Below are positions 37,084 through 46,869 of a DNA stretch of 64,000 nucleotides, one piece after another (position 1 is the stretch's first letter; every line of letters starts with the position of its first letter). The notes beneath the pieces were generated by a model that was not told where the DNA came from, searched no databases, and was given only the letters and a program-made list of their open reading frames with translations. The DNA is from Alteromonas aestuariivivens (GTDB lineage Bacteria; Pseudomonadota; Gammaproteobacteria; Enterobacterales; Alteromonadaceae): the NCBI RefSeq assembly GCF_003367475.1, contig NZ_QRHA01000002.1, positions 248,001 to 312,000 on the forward strand. Reading direction: 5' to 3'. The translations under genes and the position numbers were made by a program.

Positions 37084-37593
37084 CTATTGGCACGACGAAC
37101 CAATGTCAACAACCAGATCGTTGGAAATGGATTCCAGCGCCGATTGCAGGGATTGACTGTCAAAATCTTCCGGTACGCCGATTACGGCGCGGGCCTTAAA
37201 CATCAGGCTTCCCCAGTTCGGCGCACTCTCGCAGCGGGAGTCAAACGATTCGATATTGAGATTAAACTGATTAAGAATGTTGGTGAGTTCCTGAACAATG
37301 CCGGGTTTGTCGTTGCCCATTACTTCAACCGCCAGCGTTTCCTGATAGGAAGACGGAGTGTGAGCAACCGTCACAGACTGAACGGTAAGATCCGGAATGC
37401 TGTCGAGCGCTCTGACTAAAGCCTGGTGGCTGTTTTCCGGTACGTGAATCTCCACAAATCCGGTAAACATTCCCGCCATTCTGGCAAAGCTGCTGCCCTG
37501 CCAGTTTCCCTGATGCTGATAAACGCATTTCGCGACAGCGTCGACCAAGCCGGGCTTGTCTTTGCCCATGATAGTGATGACGATGGATTGCAT
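37084..37593 (-). CDS. GcvR-like protein with two ACT domains
   Basis: 169 residues consisting of two ACT domains: IVITIMGKDKPGLVDAVAKC at the start and AVEVMGNDKPGIVQELTNIL near residue 90, with FDSRCESAPNWGSLMFKARA in the second. This is the layout of GcvR, which holds back the glycine-cleavage activator GcvA when glycine is low. GGGAG lies 6 nt before the ATG. It sits between ppk and the pst genes, which is not informative about role. Identity as GcvR rather than another double-ACT regulator is likely but not certain. Confidence 0.8.
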   Translation of the reverse strand: MQSIVITIMGKDKPGLVDAVAKCVYQHQGNWQGSSFARMAGMFTGFVEIHVPENSHQALVRALDSIPDLTVQSVTVAHTPSSYQETLAVEVMGNDKPGIVQELTNILNQFNLNIESFDSRCESAPNWGSLMFKARAVIGVPEDFDSQSLQSALESISNDLVVDIGSSCQ

Positions 37594-37763
37594 GTGTCAC
37601 TCCCGATTATTTGTGGTCGGGCTGCATACTACCCAGACCGTATTGTTGTTTGAGTGCCCCAAGGCTGATTAGTGCCAAACTTTCGCTTGATATTAACTAC
37701 TAAAATACCACATCATTGGCCGCTAACCAGTGCAATTTCAGCCTTATTTTTTGTTATGGAACA

Positions 37764-39935
37764 ATGAACTCTCCCCCTGAACTTCGACAGAAAGTGCGGG
37801 ATCGAACCGACTCCTTTGTAAGAGTGCTGGTCAGCGCTTTTGGCGGTCTGGTTTTGTTAACCCTGGTTATCTTGATTGTACACCTCATCTATCAGGCCAT
37901 GCCTTTGGCGTATACGCCAAAGCTGGAGCCAGCCCAGCAACTGCGGCTGACTGAGAGAGACCGGATCCTGGCAGCTGGTGATATCGTCGCCGGACAGCCT
38001 CTAATCACCGCGCGCGAAGGTTGCCGGTTATCGTTCTACACCAATAAAAATGGGGTGCTGAGACGAAACCGGGATTATGTGCGTCCTTGTGGGCATGAAT
38101 TGGGCGTTGTTACCGCGCAGGGGCTGCATTTTCTGGTTGATATCTCCCCCAGTGGGCAGGTGCGTATTGTTGACGAACGGGCACTGCAATCCCAGGCGTT
38201 GGCCACTGATTCCCAAACGGCCTTTCCGATGGATGAACCGGCTTCCACGGTAGAGCAGACTGTGATTTCCTTTTCGATTCCCGAGGCGCGTTGGCAGCAG
38301 CGTGAATCCTGGCAGATTTGGCTGGCTGATAAATGGGTGGTAGTGCAAATTCGGCAAAGAGATGAAATTTTCCTCCGTTGGGTGAACATAAGGACGCCAA
38401 CCCAACGCGCAGATCGGGTTTACCCGGCAGGTGTAAACGTGTTGCCACTGCCAGGCACCCGCCAGACGCTGGTAGAGTCAGAAGAGCAGTTGAGTGTGGT
38501 CGATTTGAAGACCAATTTGGCGCACCCCCTGGCGCTCGAGTCTCCGGTTGTCTGGTGGCAAAGCCTGCCCAAAGACCGTTCCGTGCTGATAGCAGATGAG
38601 CAGGGGAATATTACGCGCTGGGTTCTCCAGAACGAACATGGCCAGCTAAGCTACGCCCCCACCTACCAGATTTCGCTGGAACCCGGGACAACACCTCTGA
38701 TGGCGGTACCGCACGCCAGCAGCAATGCCATGGCATTGCTGACAAGTAAGGGCAAGGTTATGTTGATAAACCGAATCACCGGAGAGGTGTTGTCGGTGTC
38801 TGAAATGTCTGTGCCAGCGAGCGGAATGTCCTGGTTTGGAAAGCGGTTGTACACCTACGGCCAGCAGCATATAGACATTTGGCAGATTCAGAACCTGTCC
38901 GGCTTTACCACCTGGTCTTCGTTATTCGAAGCGCAAACCTACGAGGGCTATCTGCAGTCCGAAACGGTGTGGCAGACAACCAGCGCCTCCGATTACCAGG
39001 AAGCCAAATACAGCATAGTGCCGCTTTTGATGGGCAGCCTCAAAGCGTCTCTAATGGCGCTGGTCATTGCCATTCCAATGTCTGTTGGAGCAGCAGTCTA
39101 TACCGCCTACTTTGCTACCAGTCGAGTCCGGCAGGGCCTCAAACCCACAATAGAGTTACTGGAAGCCATTCCCTCGGTTCTGATTGGTTTTATTGCCGCC
39201 ATCTGGCTTGCACCTCTGGCCGAATCCTTTCTGTTTTCATTCGCCCTCTTTGTACTTGTAGTGCCACTGGCACTGTTTCTATTTGCGCTGGTACAACCGA
39301 AGGTAGCCCGCCGTATACCAGTAAATACAAAGGAAGGGACTGGGGTGCTGTTGAGTGGTGGTGTGGTGCTCTTGCTAGGGTATGTGTGCTTTTTTATGGC
39401 CCCGGGTTGGTTTTTTCATTTTGCCGGGGTGCAGGATTTTCAGCAGCTTACGGCTCAATTTGGCAGTCCGGCAGGGAAAAATACTCTGGTGGTGGCAATC
39501 GCCCTGGGTGTGGCCATTTCGCCGAGTATTTATTCACTGGCTGAGGATGCCATAGCGGGGGTACCCAAGGAACTCAAACTGGCTTCCTTCGCTCTCGGAG
39601 CAACCCGTTTGCAGACACTCCAGCATGTGGTGTTAAAGGTGGCGATGCCCGGTGTGCTGGCGGCTATCATGCTAGGCTTTGGGCGAGCTTTTGGCGAGAC
39701 CATGATAGTACTGATGGTTACCGGCAATACTCCGGTCTCCAGTTGGGACCTGTTCGAAGGCTTACGTGCCTTGACGGCAAACCTGGCCATAGAATTGCCC
39801 GAAGCGGATGTTGGCAGTGTGCATTATCAGATACTGTTTTTCACTGCCTGCATATTGTTCGCTTTCACGTTTATAGTGAATACCTGTGCTGAACTGTTAC
39901 GCCAGCGGTTGAGGAGGCAAATCCGGTATGTCTAG
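37764..39935 (+). CDS. pstC: Phosphate ABC transporter permease, long PstC form
   Basis: 723 residues, more than twice the length of E. coli PstC (319). One membrane helix near residues 25-45 is followed by a ~390-residue periplasmic beta-rich insertion, then the permease domain with LMGSLKASLMALVIAIPMSV, ELLEAIPSVLIGFIAAIWLA, SLAEDAIAGVPKELKLASF (the EAA loop) and GFGRAFGETMIVLMVTGN. Long forms of this type are known in Vibrio and other marine gammaproteobacteria. The ATG at 37764 is preferred over a TTG at 37716 since the protein starts there without an odd extension. It overlaps pstA by 8 bp. No pstS gene is in the window. Confidence 0.92.
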   Translation: MNSPPELRQKVRDRTDSFVRVLVSAFGGLVLLTLVILIVHLIYQAMPLAYTPKLEPAQQLRLTERDRILAAGDIVAGQPLITAREGCRLSFYTNKNGVLRRNRDYVRPCGHELGVVTAQGLHFLVDISPSGQVRIVDERALQSQALATDSQTAFPMDEPASTVEQTVISFSIPEARWQQRESWQIWLADKWVVVQIRQRDEIFLRWVNIRTPTQRADRVYPAGVNVLPLPGTRQTLVESEEQLSVVDLKTNLAHPLALESPVVWWQSLPKDRSVLIADEQGNITRWVLQNEHGQLSYAPTYQISLEPGTTPLMAVPHASSNAMALLTSKGKVMLINRITGEVLSVSEMSVPASGMSWFGKRLYTYGQQHIDIWQIQNLSGFTTWSSLFEAQTYEGYLQSETVWQTTSASDYQEAKYSIVPLLMGSLKASLMALVIAIPMSVGAAVYTAYFATSRVRQGLKPTIELLEAIPSVLIGFIAAIWLAPLAESFLFSFALFVLVVPLALFLFALVQPKVARRIPVNTKEGTGVLLSGGVVLLLGYVCFFMAPGWFFHFAGVQDFQQLTAQFGSPAGKNTLVVAIALGVAISPSIYSLAEDAIAGVPKELKLASFALGATRLQTLQHVVLKVAMPGVLAAIMLGFGRAFGETMIVLMVTGNTPVSSWDLFEGLRALTANLAIELPEADVGSVHYQILFFTACILFAFTFIVNTCAELLRQRLRRQIRYV

Positions 39936-41502
39936 GTTTTCGCCCTCGCACTGGTTTTCTTCGGTTCAGAAACAGTCTTTTGCCATCAGTTTCAGCGCAT
40001 TTATGGCTTTGTTACTGACCATTGCCCTGGGCTGTCTGTTATTGATAATTGTTTCCCGTGGCGCGACCTATTTCTGGCCGGCAACCATTTTCAAAGGGGA
40101 ATTTAGGTTGTCGGATGAATCGGCTCCGGTTAAGGCTTACATGCAAATTCGCAATGAGTTTTCCCGATCCGGCAGCGAAGTTATCTGGTTTAAATACAGC
40201 AACCGTGATTTTCCATATGGAAACCAGGCGATGCTGGAAGCGACTCAGATCTCAGGTTTGCAAGCCGCAGATGATGGAGCGCTGATTACCCTTACCGATG
40301 GGCGTACCGTGCTGGCGGAGCCATTGTCGCTGCAATCTGCAGAGCGTGAAGAAAGGGCCCTAGAAGACTATTCCTTAATGCAGGAAGAAGTGCAGCGGAT
40401 AACAAACCAGATTGAGGTCATCCGCACAGAGCGATTGTCGGATATTCATCAGCAGCTTTCAGAGTTGGATATGCGCAATGTTGCCGCAGATGCTCCGGCA
40501 AGAATCCGTTTATCCCGCGACTTTAATAAGTGGCAGGGGCTGATATCCGAGCTTGAAATACAGCGTAACCAATATCGGCTGACAGTGGCTTTCGCTGACG
40601 GTGAGCGGTTTGATCTTGCTCTTGGTGATATTGATGAAATCGTGCGCTCAGGGCGGCTGTCCTATTGGCAGAAGTGGCAGGCTACGCTGACTGCAATAGG
40701 CCGGTTTCTTACGGAAGCTCCCAAGCAGGCTAATACGGCCGGAGGTGTCTTCCCGGCTCTGTTTGGTACCGTATTGATGGTGTTTGTTATGACTCTGATC
40801 GTCACTCCTTTTGGTGTTATGGCAGCAGTATATCTGAGTGAATATGCACCCAACAACGCGCTGACTTCAGTTATCCGAATCAGTGTCAGCAATATGGCTG
40901 GCGTACCGTCGATCGTGTACGGGGTATTCGGGCTGGGTTTCTTTGTGTACGCGGTCGGTGGCAATATCGATACCTTGTTTTTCAGCCACAAATTGCCCGC
41001 TCCCACCATGGGGACGCCCGGATTGTTCTGGGCCTCGCTTACCATGGCTATTCTGACCTTACCGGTAGTTATTGTGGCAACGGAAGAAGGGCTTCGCAGG
41101 GTACCTGAGGGGCTCAAAGCGGGCAGCTATGCGCTCGGCGCTACCAAAGCTGAAACGGTTATGCGTACCATTCTGCCAATCGCGTCTCCGGGGATTATGA
41201 CAGGGGTAATACTGGCCATTGCCCGTGCAGCCGGAGAGGTTGCCCCGCTTATGCTGGTCGGTGCGGTAAAGTTTGCTCCTAATCTGCCAATTGACGGCGA
41301 GTTCCCATATCTGCACCTCGACCGCCAGTTTATGCACCTTGGTGTGCTGATTTACGACGGCGCTTTTCACAGTCAGACTGATGTGAAAGGATCGTCGATG
41401 ATGTTTGCTACCTGCCTGCTGCTATTGCTGGTGGTGTTTATTCTCAACCTTTTGGCGGTTGTTATGCGAATGCGGCTTAGAAAGAAATACCAACAGGGCT
41501 AA
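39928..41502 (+). CDS. pstA: Phosphate ABC transporter permease, long PstA form
   Basis: 524 residues against about 296 in E. coli. The first helix (~20-42) is followed by a periplasmic insertion of about 200 residues with a coiled-coil stretch ([19 protein letters not shown]), then the permease core: [68 protein letters not shown] (EAA loop) and [20 protein letters not shown]. Together with PstC it forms the membrane channel for phosphate. The two insertions in PstC and PstA probably form a joint periplasmic structure. Confidence 0.94.
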   Translation: MSRFSPSHWFSSVQKQSFAISFSAFMALLLTIALGCLLLIIVSRGATYFWPATIFKGEFRLSDESAPVKAYMQIRNEFSRSGSEVIWFKYSNRDFPYGNQAMLEATQISGLQAADDGALITLTDGRTVLAEPLSLQSAEREERALEDYSLMQEEVQRITNQIEVIRTERLSDIHQQLSELDMRNVAADAPARIRLSRDFNKWQGLISELEIQRNQYRLTVAFADGERFDLALGDIDEIVRSGRLSYWQKWQATLTAIGRFLTEAPKQANTAGGVFPALFGTVLMVFVMTLIVTPFGVMAAVYLSEYAPNNALTSVIRISVSNMAGVPSIVYGVFGLGFFVYAVGGNIDTLFFSHKLPAPTMGTPGLFWASLTMAILTLPVVIVATEEGLRRVPEGLKAGSYALGATKAETVMRTILPIASPGIMTGVILAIARAAGEVAPLMLVGAVKFAPNLPIDGEFPYLHLDRQFMHLGVLIYDGAFHSQTDVKGSSMMFATCLLLLLVVFILNLLAVVMRMRLRKKYQQG

Positions 41503-41510
41503 CCCAAGTC

Positions 41511-42317
41511 ATGCTGAAACTATTTGAACATGAACATCTGGATGTTAAACGGCTTTCCGATGAGGAGACGGCCATAGAGGTCAGAAATTTGAGTCTGCAA
41601 TTTTCTGACAAACCGGTCCTAAACGACATCAGTATGCGGATCCCCAAACATCGTATCACTGCTCTTATAGGCCAGAGCGGGTGTGGGAAATCCACGCTTA
41701 TCAGCTGCTTTAACCGTATGAACGACCTGATCAGCGGCTGCCGCTATCAGGGAGAAATCATTCTCGGTGGCCGTGATATCAATCACAAAAAGGAAAATGT
41801 ATCCCGGCTGCGGACCCAGGTAGGTATGGTCTTTCAACGCCCTAATCCGTTCCCGCTAAGCATTTATGAAAATGTCTGCTATGGTCTTAGACTGCAGGGG
41901 GTAAATGGTCGCAGGCAGCTGGACGATACCGTCGAACAGGCATTGGTGGATGCGGCATTATGGGATGAAGTGAAAGACCGGCTGTTTGAGAGTGCACAGG
42001 TATTGTCCGGAGGGCAGCAGCAACGCCTGGTGATAGCCCGGGCTTTGGCTTTGAAGCCGGATATTTTGCTGCTGGATGAACCAACATCTGCGTTGGACCC
42101 ATTGACCACCCTATATATAGAAGAGCTGATGGCGGGACTGAAAAAGCGCTGCAGCATTATAATAGTCACACATAACATGCAGCAGGCTGCCCGGGTTTCC
42201 GATTATACCGCCTTCCTTCACCAGGGGCGCTTGATCGAGTACTCAGACAGCGACAGTTTGTTTACCATGCCGCATAAGAAACAAACCGAAGATTACATAA
42301 CAGGCCGATACGGCTAG
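41511..42317 (+). CDS. pstB: Phosphate ABC transporter ATP-binding protein
   Basis: 268 residues. It powers the Pst importer. Walker [10 protein letters not shown], the PstB-specific [23 protein letters not shown] signature LSGGQQQRL and Walker [14 protein letters not shown] are all intact, with the switch His in [11 protein letters not shown]. It is in the pstC-pstA-pstB-phoU order, 8 bp after pstA and 19 bp before phoU. Confidence 0.97.
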   Translation: MLKLFEHEHLDVKRLSDEETAIEVRNLSLQFSDKPVLNDISMRIPKHRITALIGQSGCGKSTLISCFNRMNDLISGCRYQGEIILGGRDINHKKENVSRLRTQVGMVFQRPNPFPLSIYENVCYGLRLQGVNGRRQLDDTVEQALVDAALWDEVKDRLFESAQVLSGGQQQRLVIARALALKPDILLLDEPTSALDPLTTLYIEELMAGLKKRCSIIIVTHNMQQAARVSDYTAFLHQGRLIEYSDSDSLFTMPHKKQTEDYITGRYG

Positions 42318-42336
42318 CAGGCGATTAGGATAATCA

Positions 42337-43053
42337 ATGCGTCAGGTTGCGCTTAATACTCACATCTCCGGTAAGTTCAACACTGAACTGGAGAATTTGC
42401 GGAATTCCGTTCTGACCATGGGCGGCGAAGTTGAGCAACAATTGATAGATACGCTCAAAGCCATTCGCACCAATAACGCCGGACTGGCTGAAAAGGTTGT
42501 GCTCAATGATCTGAAAATCAATTCAATGGAAATCCAGATTGATGAGGAGTGTTTGAGGATAATTGCCAAACGTCATCCAACAGCTTCGGACTTGCGTATG
42601 ATCATGACGATTTCCAAAGCCATTACCGACATTGAGCGAATGGGGGACGAAATTGAACGGATTGCACGTTTGGTCACAAAGAATAAGTTGCCGGCGTCAA
42701 AATCCATTCAGAGCAGTATGCTGTTAATTGGTGAGCGTGTTGTGGCGATGATGCGGGGCACTTTTGACGCGCTTGCCCGCCAGGATGAACAGTCAGCCTT
42801 GCAGGTTTATGAACAGGATAACCGAATAGACAGGGAGTACAAGCGGCTGCTCACCTACACAACAGAAGAAATGGAACGCAGTTCGGAAGGGATGCAGGAC
42901 TGGCTGGAAATACTCTGGGCATTGCGTTCGCTGGAACGAATTGGTGACCGTTGTAAAAACCTTTGTGAATATGTGGTGTCGTTAACAAGAGGGCAGGATG
43001 TGAGACACATGCCGTTGGAAAATATGCAGCAAAAAATTGAAAATTTAAGCTGA
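42337..43053 (+). CDS. phoU: Phosphate signalling protein PhoU
   Basis: 238 residues forming two three-helix bundles with the two metal-site motifs typical of PhoU: SKAITDIERMGDEIERIA and LRSLERIGDRCKNLCEYVV. PhoU couples Pst to PhoR and keeps the Pho regulon off when phosphate is plentiful. It closes the pst operon. The gene for the response regulator PhoB and its kinase PhoR are not in the window. Confidence 0.96.
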   Translation: MRQVALNTHISGKFNTELENLRNSVLTMGGEVEQQLIDTLKAIRTNNAGLAEKVVLNDLKINSMEIQIDEECLRIIAKRHPTASDLRMIMTISKAITDIERMGDEIERIARLVTKNKLPASKSIQSSMLLIGERVVAMMRGTFDALARQDEQSALQVYEQDNRIDREYKRLLTYTTEEMERSSEGMQDWLEILWALRSLERIGDRCKNLCEYVVSLTRGQDVRHMPLENMQQKIENLS

Positions 43054-43065
43054 ATTTTTTTTGGC

Positions 43066-43083
43066 TTGTCATAAAACTGAAAC
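43066..43083 (+). promoter_or_regulatory. Pho-box-like site upstream of pit
   Basis: TTGTCATAAAACTGAAAC has the two-repeat layout with 11-bp period; the 13-mer TGTCATAAAACTG is the same as in the E. coli pstS Pho box, but the second half-site is imperfect (CTGAAAC). It lies 13 bp after phoU and about 257 bp before pit, far for a direct promoter site. Confidence 0.4.
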
Positions 43084-43339
43084 ATTTGCCGCTATTATCA
43101 TCGGCTGTGTGCGGGTTTGTGGTAATTTAACGAAATTCGACGATTTTCCACTATGGTCTCGTGCATGATTAAGCTATTATGCGCCGCAACTCAACGAGTT
43201 TAGTATGAAATTTAGTCTAGATTTATGCTCGGATTAAAAATGTTTGTTTACATTAACCCCTGCCAATTAAGGCATCAAAGTTTGCTTCGTCATCTGGCGT
43301 TGTCTTACTTGAATTGCAGATAATTCAGGAGCGATTCTT

Positions 43340-44611
43340 GTGGAATTAATTCAAAGTTATGGCCTGATCCTCATCATAATGGCGGCCGTTGTCGGCTTTG
43401 TTATGGCTTGGGGCATTGGCGCAAATGATGTTGCCAATGCTATGGGCACGTCAGTAGGTTCTAAAGCACTTACCATCAAACAGGCAATTCTGATTGCTAT
43501 GGTATTTGAATTCGCCGGTGCTTATCTGGCGGGTGGTGAAGTTACCTCCACGATCAGAAAAGGCATTATCGACGCGGGTTACTTTACCGACATACCCGAA
43601 TATCTGGTGCTGGGCATGATTGCCTCGCTTCTGGCAGCAGGCATCTGGCTGGCAGTGGCGTCCTGGTTAGGCTGGCCGGTTTCTACAACGCACTCCATTA
43701 TTGGAGCTATCATCGGATTTACCGCGGCTGCGGTAAGCGTAGATGCAGTGGCATGGGGCAAAGTTGGCGGTATTGTGGGGAGCTGGATAGTTACTCCCGC
43801 GATTTCAGGCATCATTGCCTACCTCATCTATATGAGCGCCCACAAGCTGATCTTCAATACGGCAACACCTTTTGCCAATGCCCGTCGTTATGTGCCTTTT
43901 TATATGGCCCTGGCAGGCTTTGTAATGTCACTTGTGACCATCAAGAAAGGGCTTAAGCACGTAGGTCTTGAGATTTCCTCGACCAACGGTTATCTGCTTG
44001 CTATCGGTATTGCAATTCTTGTTGCAATCATTGGTATGATGTTTATCAGAAAACTGACCTTCAGCCATTCGGATGATCCGGATCTGCAAACTGCCAACGT
44101 GGAAAAGGTATTTGCGGTCCTGATGGTTGTGACAGCCTGTTGTATGGCGTTCGCTCATGGTTCAAACGACGTAGCAAATGCCATCGGGCCTTTGGCTGCT
44201 GTTGTTAGCGTGGTTTCCAGTGGTGGGCAGATCAACGCCAGCTCCACACTTGCACCATGGATCCTGCCGCTTGGCGGTATCGGTATCGTTGCAGGTCTGG
44301 CGTTGTTTGGCCACCGGGTTATCAAAACCATCGGCCAGGGCATTACTCATCTGACGCCAAGCCGTGGCTTTGCTGCCGAACTGGCCGCGGCCTGTACAGT
44401 GGTAATTGCATCCGGTACCGGGCTGCCAATCTCCACCACGCAGACCCTGGTAGGAGCTGTTCTGGGTGTTGGTTTGGCCAGGGGCGTTTCTGCACTGAAT
44501 TTCAGTATCGTGCGCACCATTGCAATTTCATGGGTAGTAACCCTGCCTGCGGGTGCCATTCTTTCTGTAATTTTCTTCTTCATTCTTAAAGCGGCATTTG
44601 GGGTAGCGTGA
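43340..44611 (+). CDS. pit: Low-affinity inorganic phosphate transporter (PiT family)
   Basis: 423 residues, ten or more membrane segments. The two inverted PiT signatures are plain: MAWGIGANDVANAMGTSVGS near the N-terminus and AHGSNDVANAIGPLAAV near residue 270, plus WPVSTTHSIIGAIIGF and GLPISTTQTLVGAVLGVG. It imports metal-phosphate driven by the proton gradient. The start is GTG with AGGAG 7-8 nt upstream. Adjacent to pst-phoU, it brings low- and high-affinity uptake together in one island. Confidence 0.96.
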   Translation: MELIQSYGLILIIMAAVVGFVMAWGIGANDVANAMGTSVGSKALTIKQAILIAMVFEFAGAYLAGGEVTSTIRKGIIDAGYFTDIPEYLVLGMIASLLAAGIWLAVASWLGWPVSTTHSIIGAIIGFTAAAVSVDAVAWGKVGGIVGSWIVTPAISGIIAYLIYMSAHKLIFNTATPFANARRYVPFYMALAGFVMSLVTIKKGLKHVGLEISSTNGYLLAIGIAILVAIIGMMFIRKLTFSHSDDPDLQTANVEKVFAVLMVVTACCMAFAHGSNDVANAIGPLAAVVSVVSSGGQINASSTLAPWILPLGGIGIVAGLALFGHRVIKTIGQGITHLTPSRGFAAELAAACTVVIASGTGLPISTTQTLVGAVLGVGLARGVSALNFSIVRTIAISWVVTLPAGAILSVIFFFILKAAFGVA

Positions 44612-44679
44612 CCTTAAAGGGTCACCAACCCGTCTCTTTAAAGCCCCCGTGCCGGATTATTCAATCTCCACGGGGGTTT
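44608..44679. terminator. Hairpins between convergent pit and uspE
   Basis: A 6-bp stem (GTGACC/GGTCAC, 44608-44613 with 44620-44625) spans the pit stop. A GC-rich 8-bp stem (CCCCCGTG at 44644-44651 with CACGGGGG at 44669-44676) follows, with TTTC on the plus side and CTTT on the minus side. The uspE stop codon lies in the loop of the second stem. Best read as a bidirectional terminator. Confidence 0.6.
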
Positions 44680-45634
44680 CAAACCCCTCCGGCTTGATTC
44701 CAACTACCGCACAATGCAACTGCTGAATGGTTTCTTCTGCAGTGCCTCCCATGATAAAGCCCGGTACGCCCAGGCGTGCAACAGTTCCCAGTACAACCAC
44801 ATCTGCTCCAAGTGATGCCGCAGTGGCCGCAATCTCCCGCCGTGGATAGCCGTGTACTATCACGCGCTGGGGTTTGAGGTAATCCATAACTTCCGGCTCC
44901 AGTTCTTTCTCCAGCTCGCTGAAAAGGGACTCCAGTTCATTTTCACGCTCCTGATGTATTGCCGTAAGGTCGCTGTCCAGTGCATCTTCATCAACACTGA
45001 TAAAGCCCTCCCGGAGAATGTGCTGCGGAACCGAATCAAACACGTGCACTACTTTAAGCTGCGCGAACTCAAGCAGGGCAATATGGGTAGCGTGGCGAAG
45101 AATGTCCATGTTGAGTTTTTTGCGCACTGAAATTTCATGCGCGGGATAGTGGTAATTCAAATCCAGTGCCGCAACTACGGATTGGTATTTCCGGTTTTGT
45201 CCGTGACGGACAACCCACACTGGACAGGGACACTTTCGAAACAGTCGCATGTCTTCGCTGCCGAGTCGGTCGGGCGGGAAATCGGAGTCGGATAACTTGA
45301 TAACAAGATCATGTGATTCCTTCACCACCTTACTGATGATCTTGATAAAGGGATGACCAAAACTGACCTTTCCTGCTATCGGATAATCACCTGACCAGTT
45401 GTTGAGTTTATCAGACAGCCAACTTTCGGCCGCGCTCCCGATATTGCGTTCAGATTCAAGGTAGGTAAAGGATTCCATAACCATGCTGGCAGTAGGAGGT
45501 AACGACTCCAGCGCCAGTAAGACGGTAAGTTTCGCCTGATGGCTTTTGGCTATATGGATGGCTTGTTCAATTACCTCATCCTGGTCGTGGGTATCGCTCA
45601 GAACGCAAAGGATATTCTTAAAGTGTCCGCTCAT
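44657..45634 (-). CDS. uspE: Universal stress protein E-like (tandem Usp domains)
   Basis: 325 residues with two Usp domains. The first begins NILCVLSDTHDQDEVIEQAI; the second starts near residue 160 (YQSVVAALDLNYHY) and ends with the nucleotide-loop-like stretch VVLGTVARLGVPGFIMGGTAE and a core C-terminal strand CAVVGIKPEGF. UspE is a cytoplasmic stress protein linked to motility, adhesion and resistance in E. coli. GGGAG lies 6 nt before the ATG. It faces pit convergently. Confidence 0.9.
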   Translation of the reverse strand: MSGHFKNILCVLSDTHDQDEVIEQAIHIAKSHQAKLTVLLALESLPPTASMVMESFTYLESERNIGSAAESWLSDKLNNWSGDYPIAGKVSFGHPFIKIISKVVKESHDLVIKLSDSDFPPDRLGSEDMRLFRKCPCPVWVVRHGQNRKYQSVVAALDLNYHYPAHEISVRKKLNMDILRHATHIALLEFAQLKVVHVFDSVPQHILREGFISVDEDALDSDLTAIHQERENELESLFSELEKELEPEVMDYLKPQRVIVHGYPRREIAATAASLGADVVVLGTVARLGVPGFIMGGTAEETIQQLHCAVVGIKPEGFETPVEIE

Positions 45635-45870
45635 GATTCTCTCCCATCACTGCGTTTCCTTTCAGACTGATTTTGGGTTGTTCACCCTGCAGTGCTTATC
45701 GCTTTTGTAGCTCGTCAAAAGATAAGTATATAGCGACATTGCAGATTCGGCGTTGAGATTGGGTGAATCTTTAATGACTGGGCTTAGACGCAGCATCCAG
45801 CATTGCATCTGGGGATTTCTTGATTAGCATGCTAGATTAAAAACAACATTTTTAATCATAAAGGTTAGTT

Positions 45871-46779
45871 ATGAAGTGGCCAAATCTCAGACACTTGCAT
45901 TACCTGGTTACGCTGCATCAGGAACAGCATTTCCACCGCGCCGCGCAGCGTTGCAATGTCAGTCAGTCAACCTTGAGCACGGCGATCCAGAATCTTGAAG
46001 AGCATTTCCAAAGTCAGTTGCTGGAGAGGGAACACAAGACCTTTGTGTTCACTTCGCTGGGGCTGGAAGTGGTGGAGCGCAGTAAAGTACTGCTTCAGGA
46101 GGCAGGGGAGCTGGTTGAGTACGCCCAAAATGCCGGTAATTGGGAGAAGGGGGCGCTTAAACTTGGCGTCATTCCTACCATCGCCCCATTCATATTCGAG
46201 GGAATGATTGGCGGATTCCGCGCTTTCCTGCCTGAACTGAATGTGGAGATGCAGGAAGATACCACCAGCAACTTACTTCAGCAGCTGGCCGACGGAAGAC
46301 TGGACCTGCTCATTCTGGCTTTGCCTATGGAAACGCCTGGGTGTAAACAAATGGTTCTTGGCCATGATCCCTTTCATCTGGTTGCCCATCAGGACCTCGC
46401 CGAGGCCTTACCGGATCCGCTGGATATTGGGTGCCTACCTAAAAACAGCATTTTTTTGCTGCAAAATGAACATTGTATGACTGGGCACGCAGTGAGTGCC
46501 TGTGGCCTTCAGCACCGTGAGCAGGTTAGCAGTCTGGCGGCAAGCAGTCTGTATACGCTCGTGCAGCTGGCAAACAGTAAGCTTGGATATACATTTCTTC
46601 CGGAGCTGGCATTAAACCAGCAGATTCTGAATAACACTCACGTTAAGGTTTTTCCTGCTGAACAAAATGCCTACCGCGAAGTCGGTCTGGTTTGGCGTTC
46701 GGGGACTACACGAATGCGTTTGTTTCGACGAGTCGGTGAACTGATTGCTCCTTTGTTGCCCGTACCTGCGCTCAAATAA
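45871..46779 (+). CDS. oxyR: Hydrogen-peroxide sensing LysR-type regulator OxyR
   Basis: 302 residues. An N-terminal winged helix (PNLRHLHYLVTLHQEQHFHR, CNVSQSTLSTAIQNLEE) is followed by the LysR effector domain. The two peroxide-sensing cysteines are present at residues 202 and 211 (EHCMTGHAVSAC), with the same spacing as Cys199 and Cys208 of E. coli OxyR. On oxidation they form a disulfide that switches on catalase and peroxidase genes. No target gene lies next to it. Another LysR role is unlikely given both cysteines. Confidence 0.93.
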   Translation: MKWPNLRHLHYLVTLHQEQHFHRAAQRCNVSQSTLSTAIQNLEEHFQSQLLEREHKTFVFTSLGLEVVERSKVLLQEAGELVEYAQNAGNWEKGALKLGVIPTIAPFIFEGMIGGFRAFLPELNVEMQEDTTSNLLQQLADGRLDLLILALPMETPGCKQMVLGHDPFHLVAHQDLAEALPDPLDIGCLPKNSIFLLQNEHCMTGHAVSACGLQHREQVSSLAASSLYTLVQLANSKLGYTFLPELALNQQILNNTHVKVFPAEQNAYREVGLVWRSGTTRMRLFRRVGELIAPLLPVPALK

Positions 46780-46869
46780 AAAAATACCAAATCAGCCAAA
46801 CTTTTTTTGATTCAGCTTCGACTATACAGGCATGCCGAGTTCAATCGGTGATTTTAAAGGGAAGAAATT

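Noticed and set aside
38879-39544. 221-codon plus-strand frame inside pstC
   Set aside because: It is a shifted frame of pstC; its composition (many Cys, Gly, Ser, Arg) is typical of a shadow.
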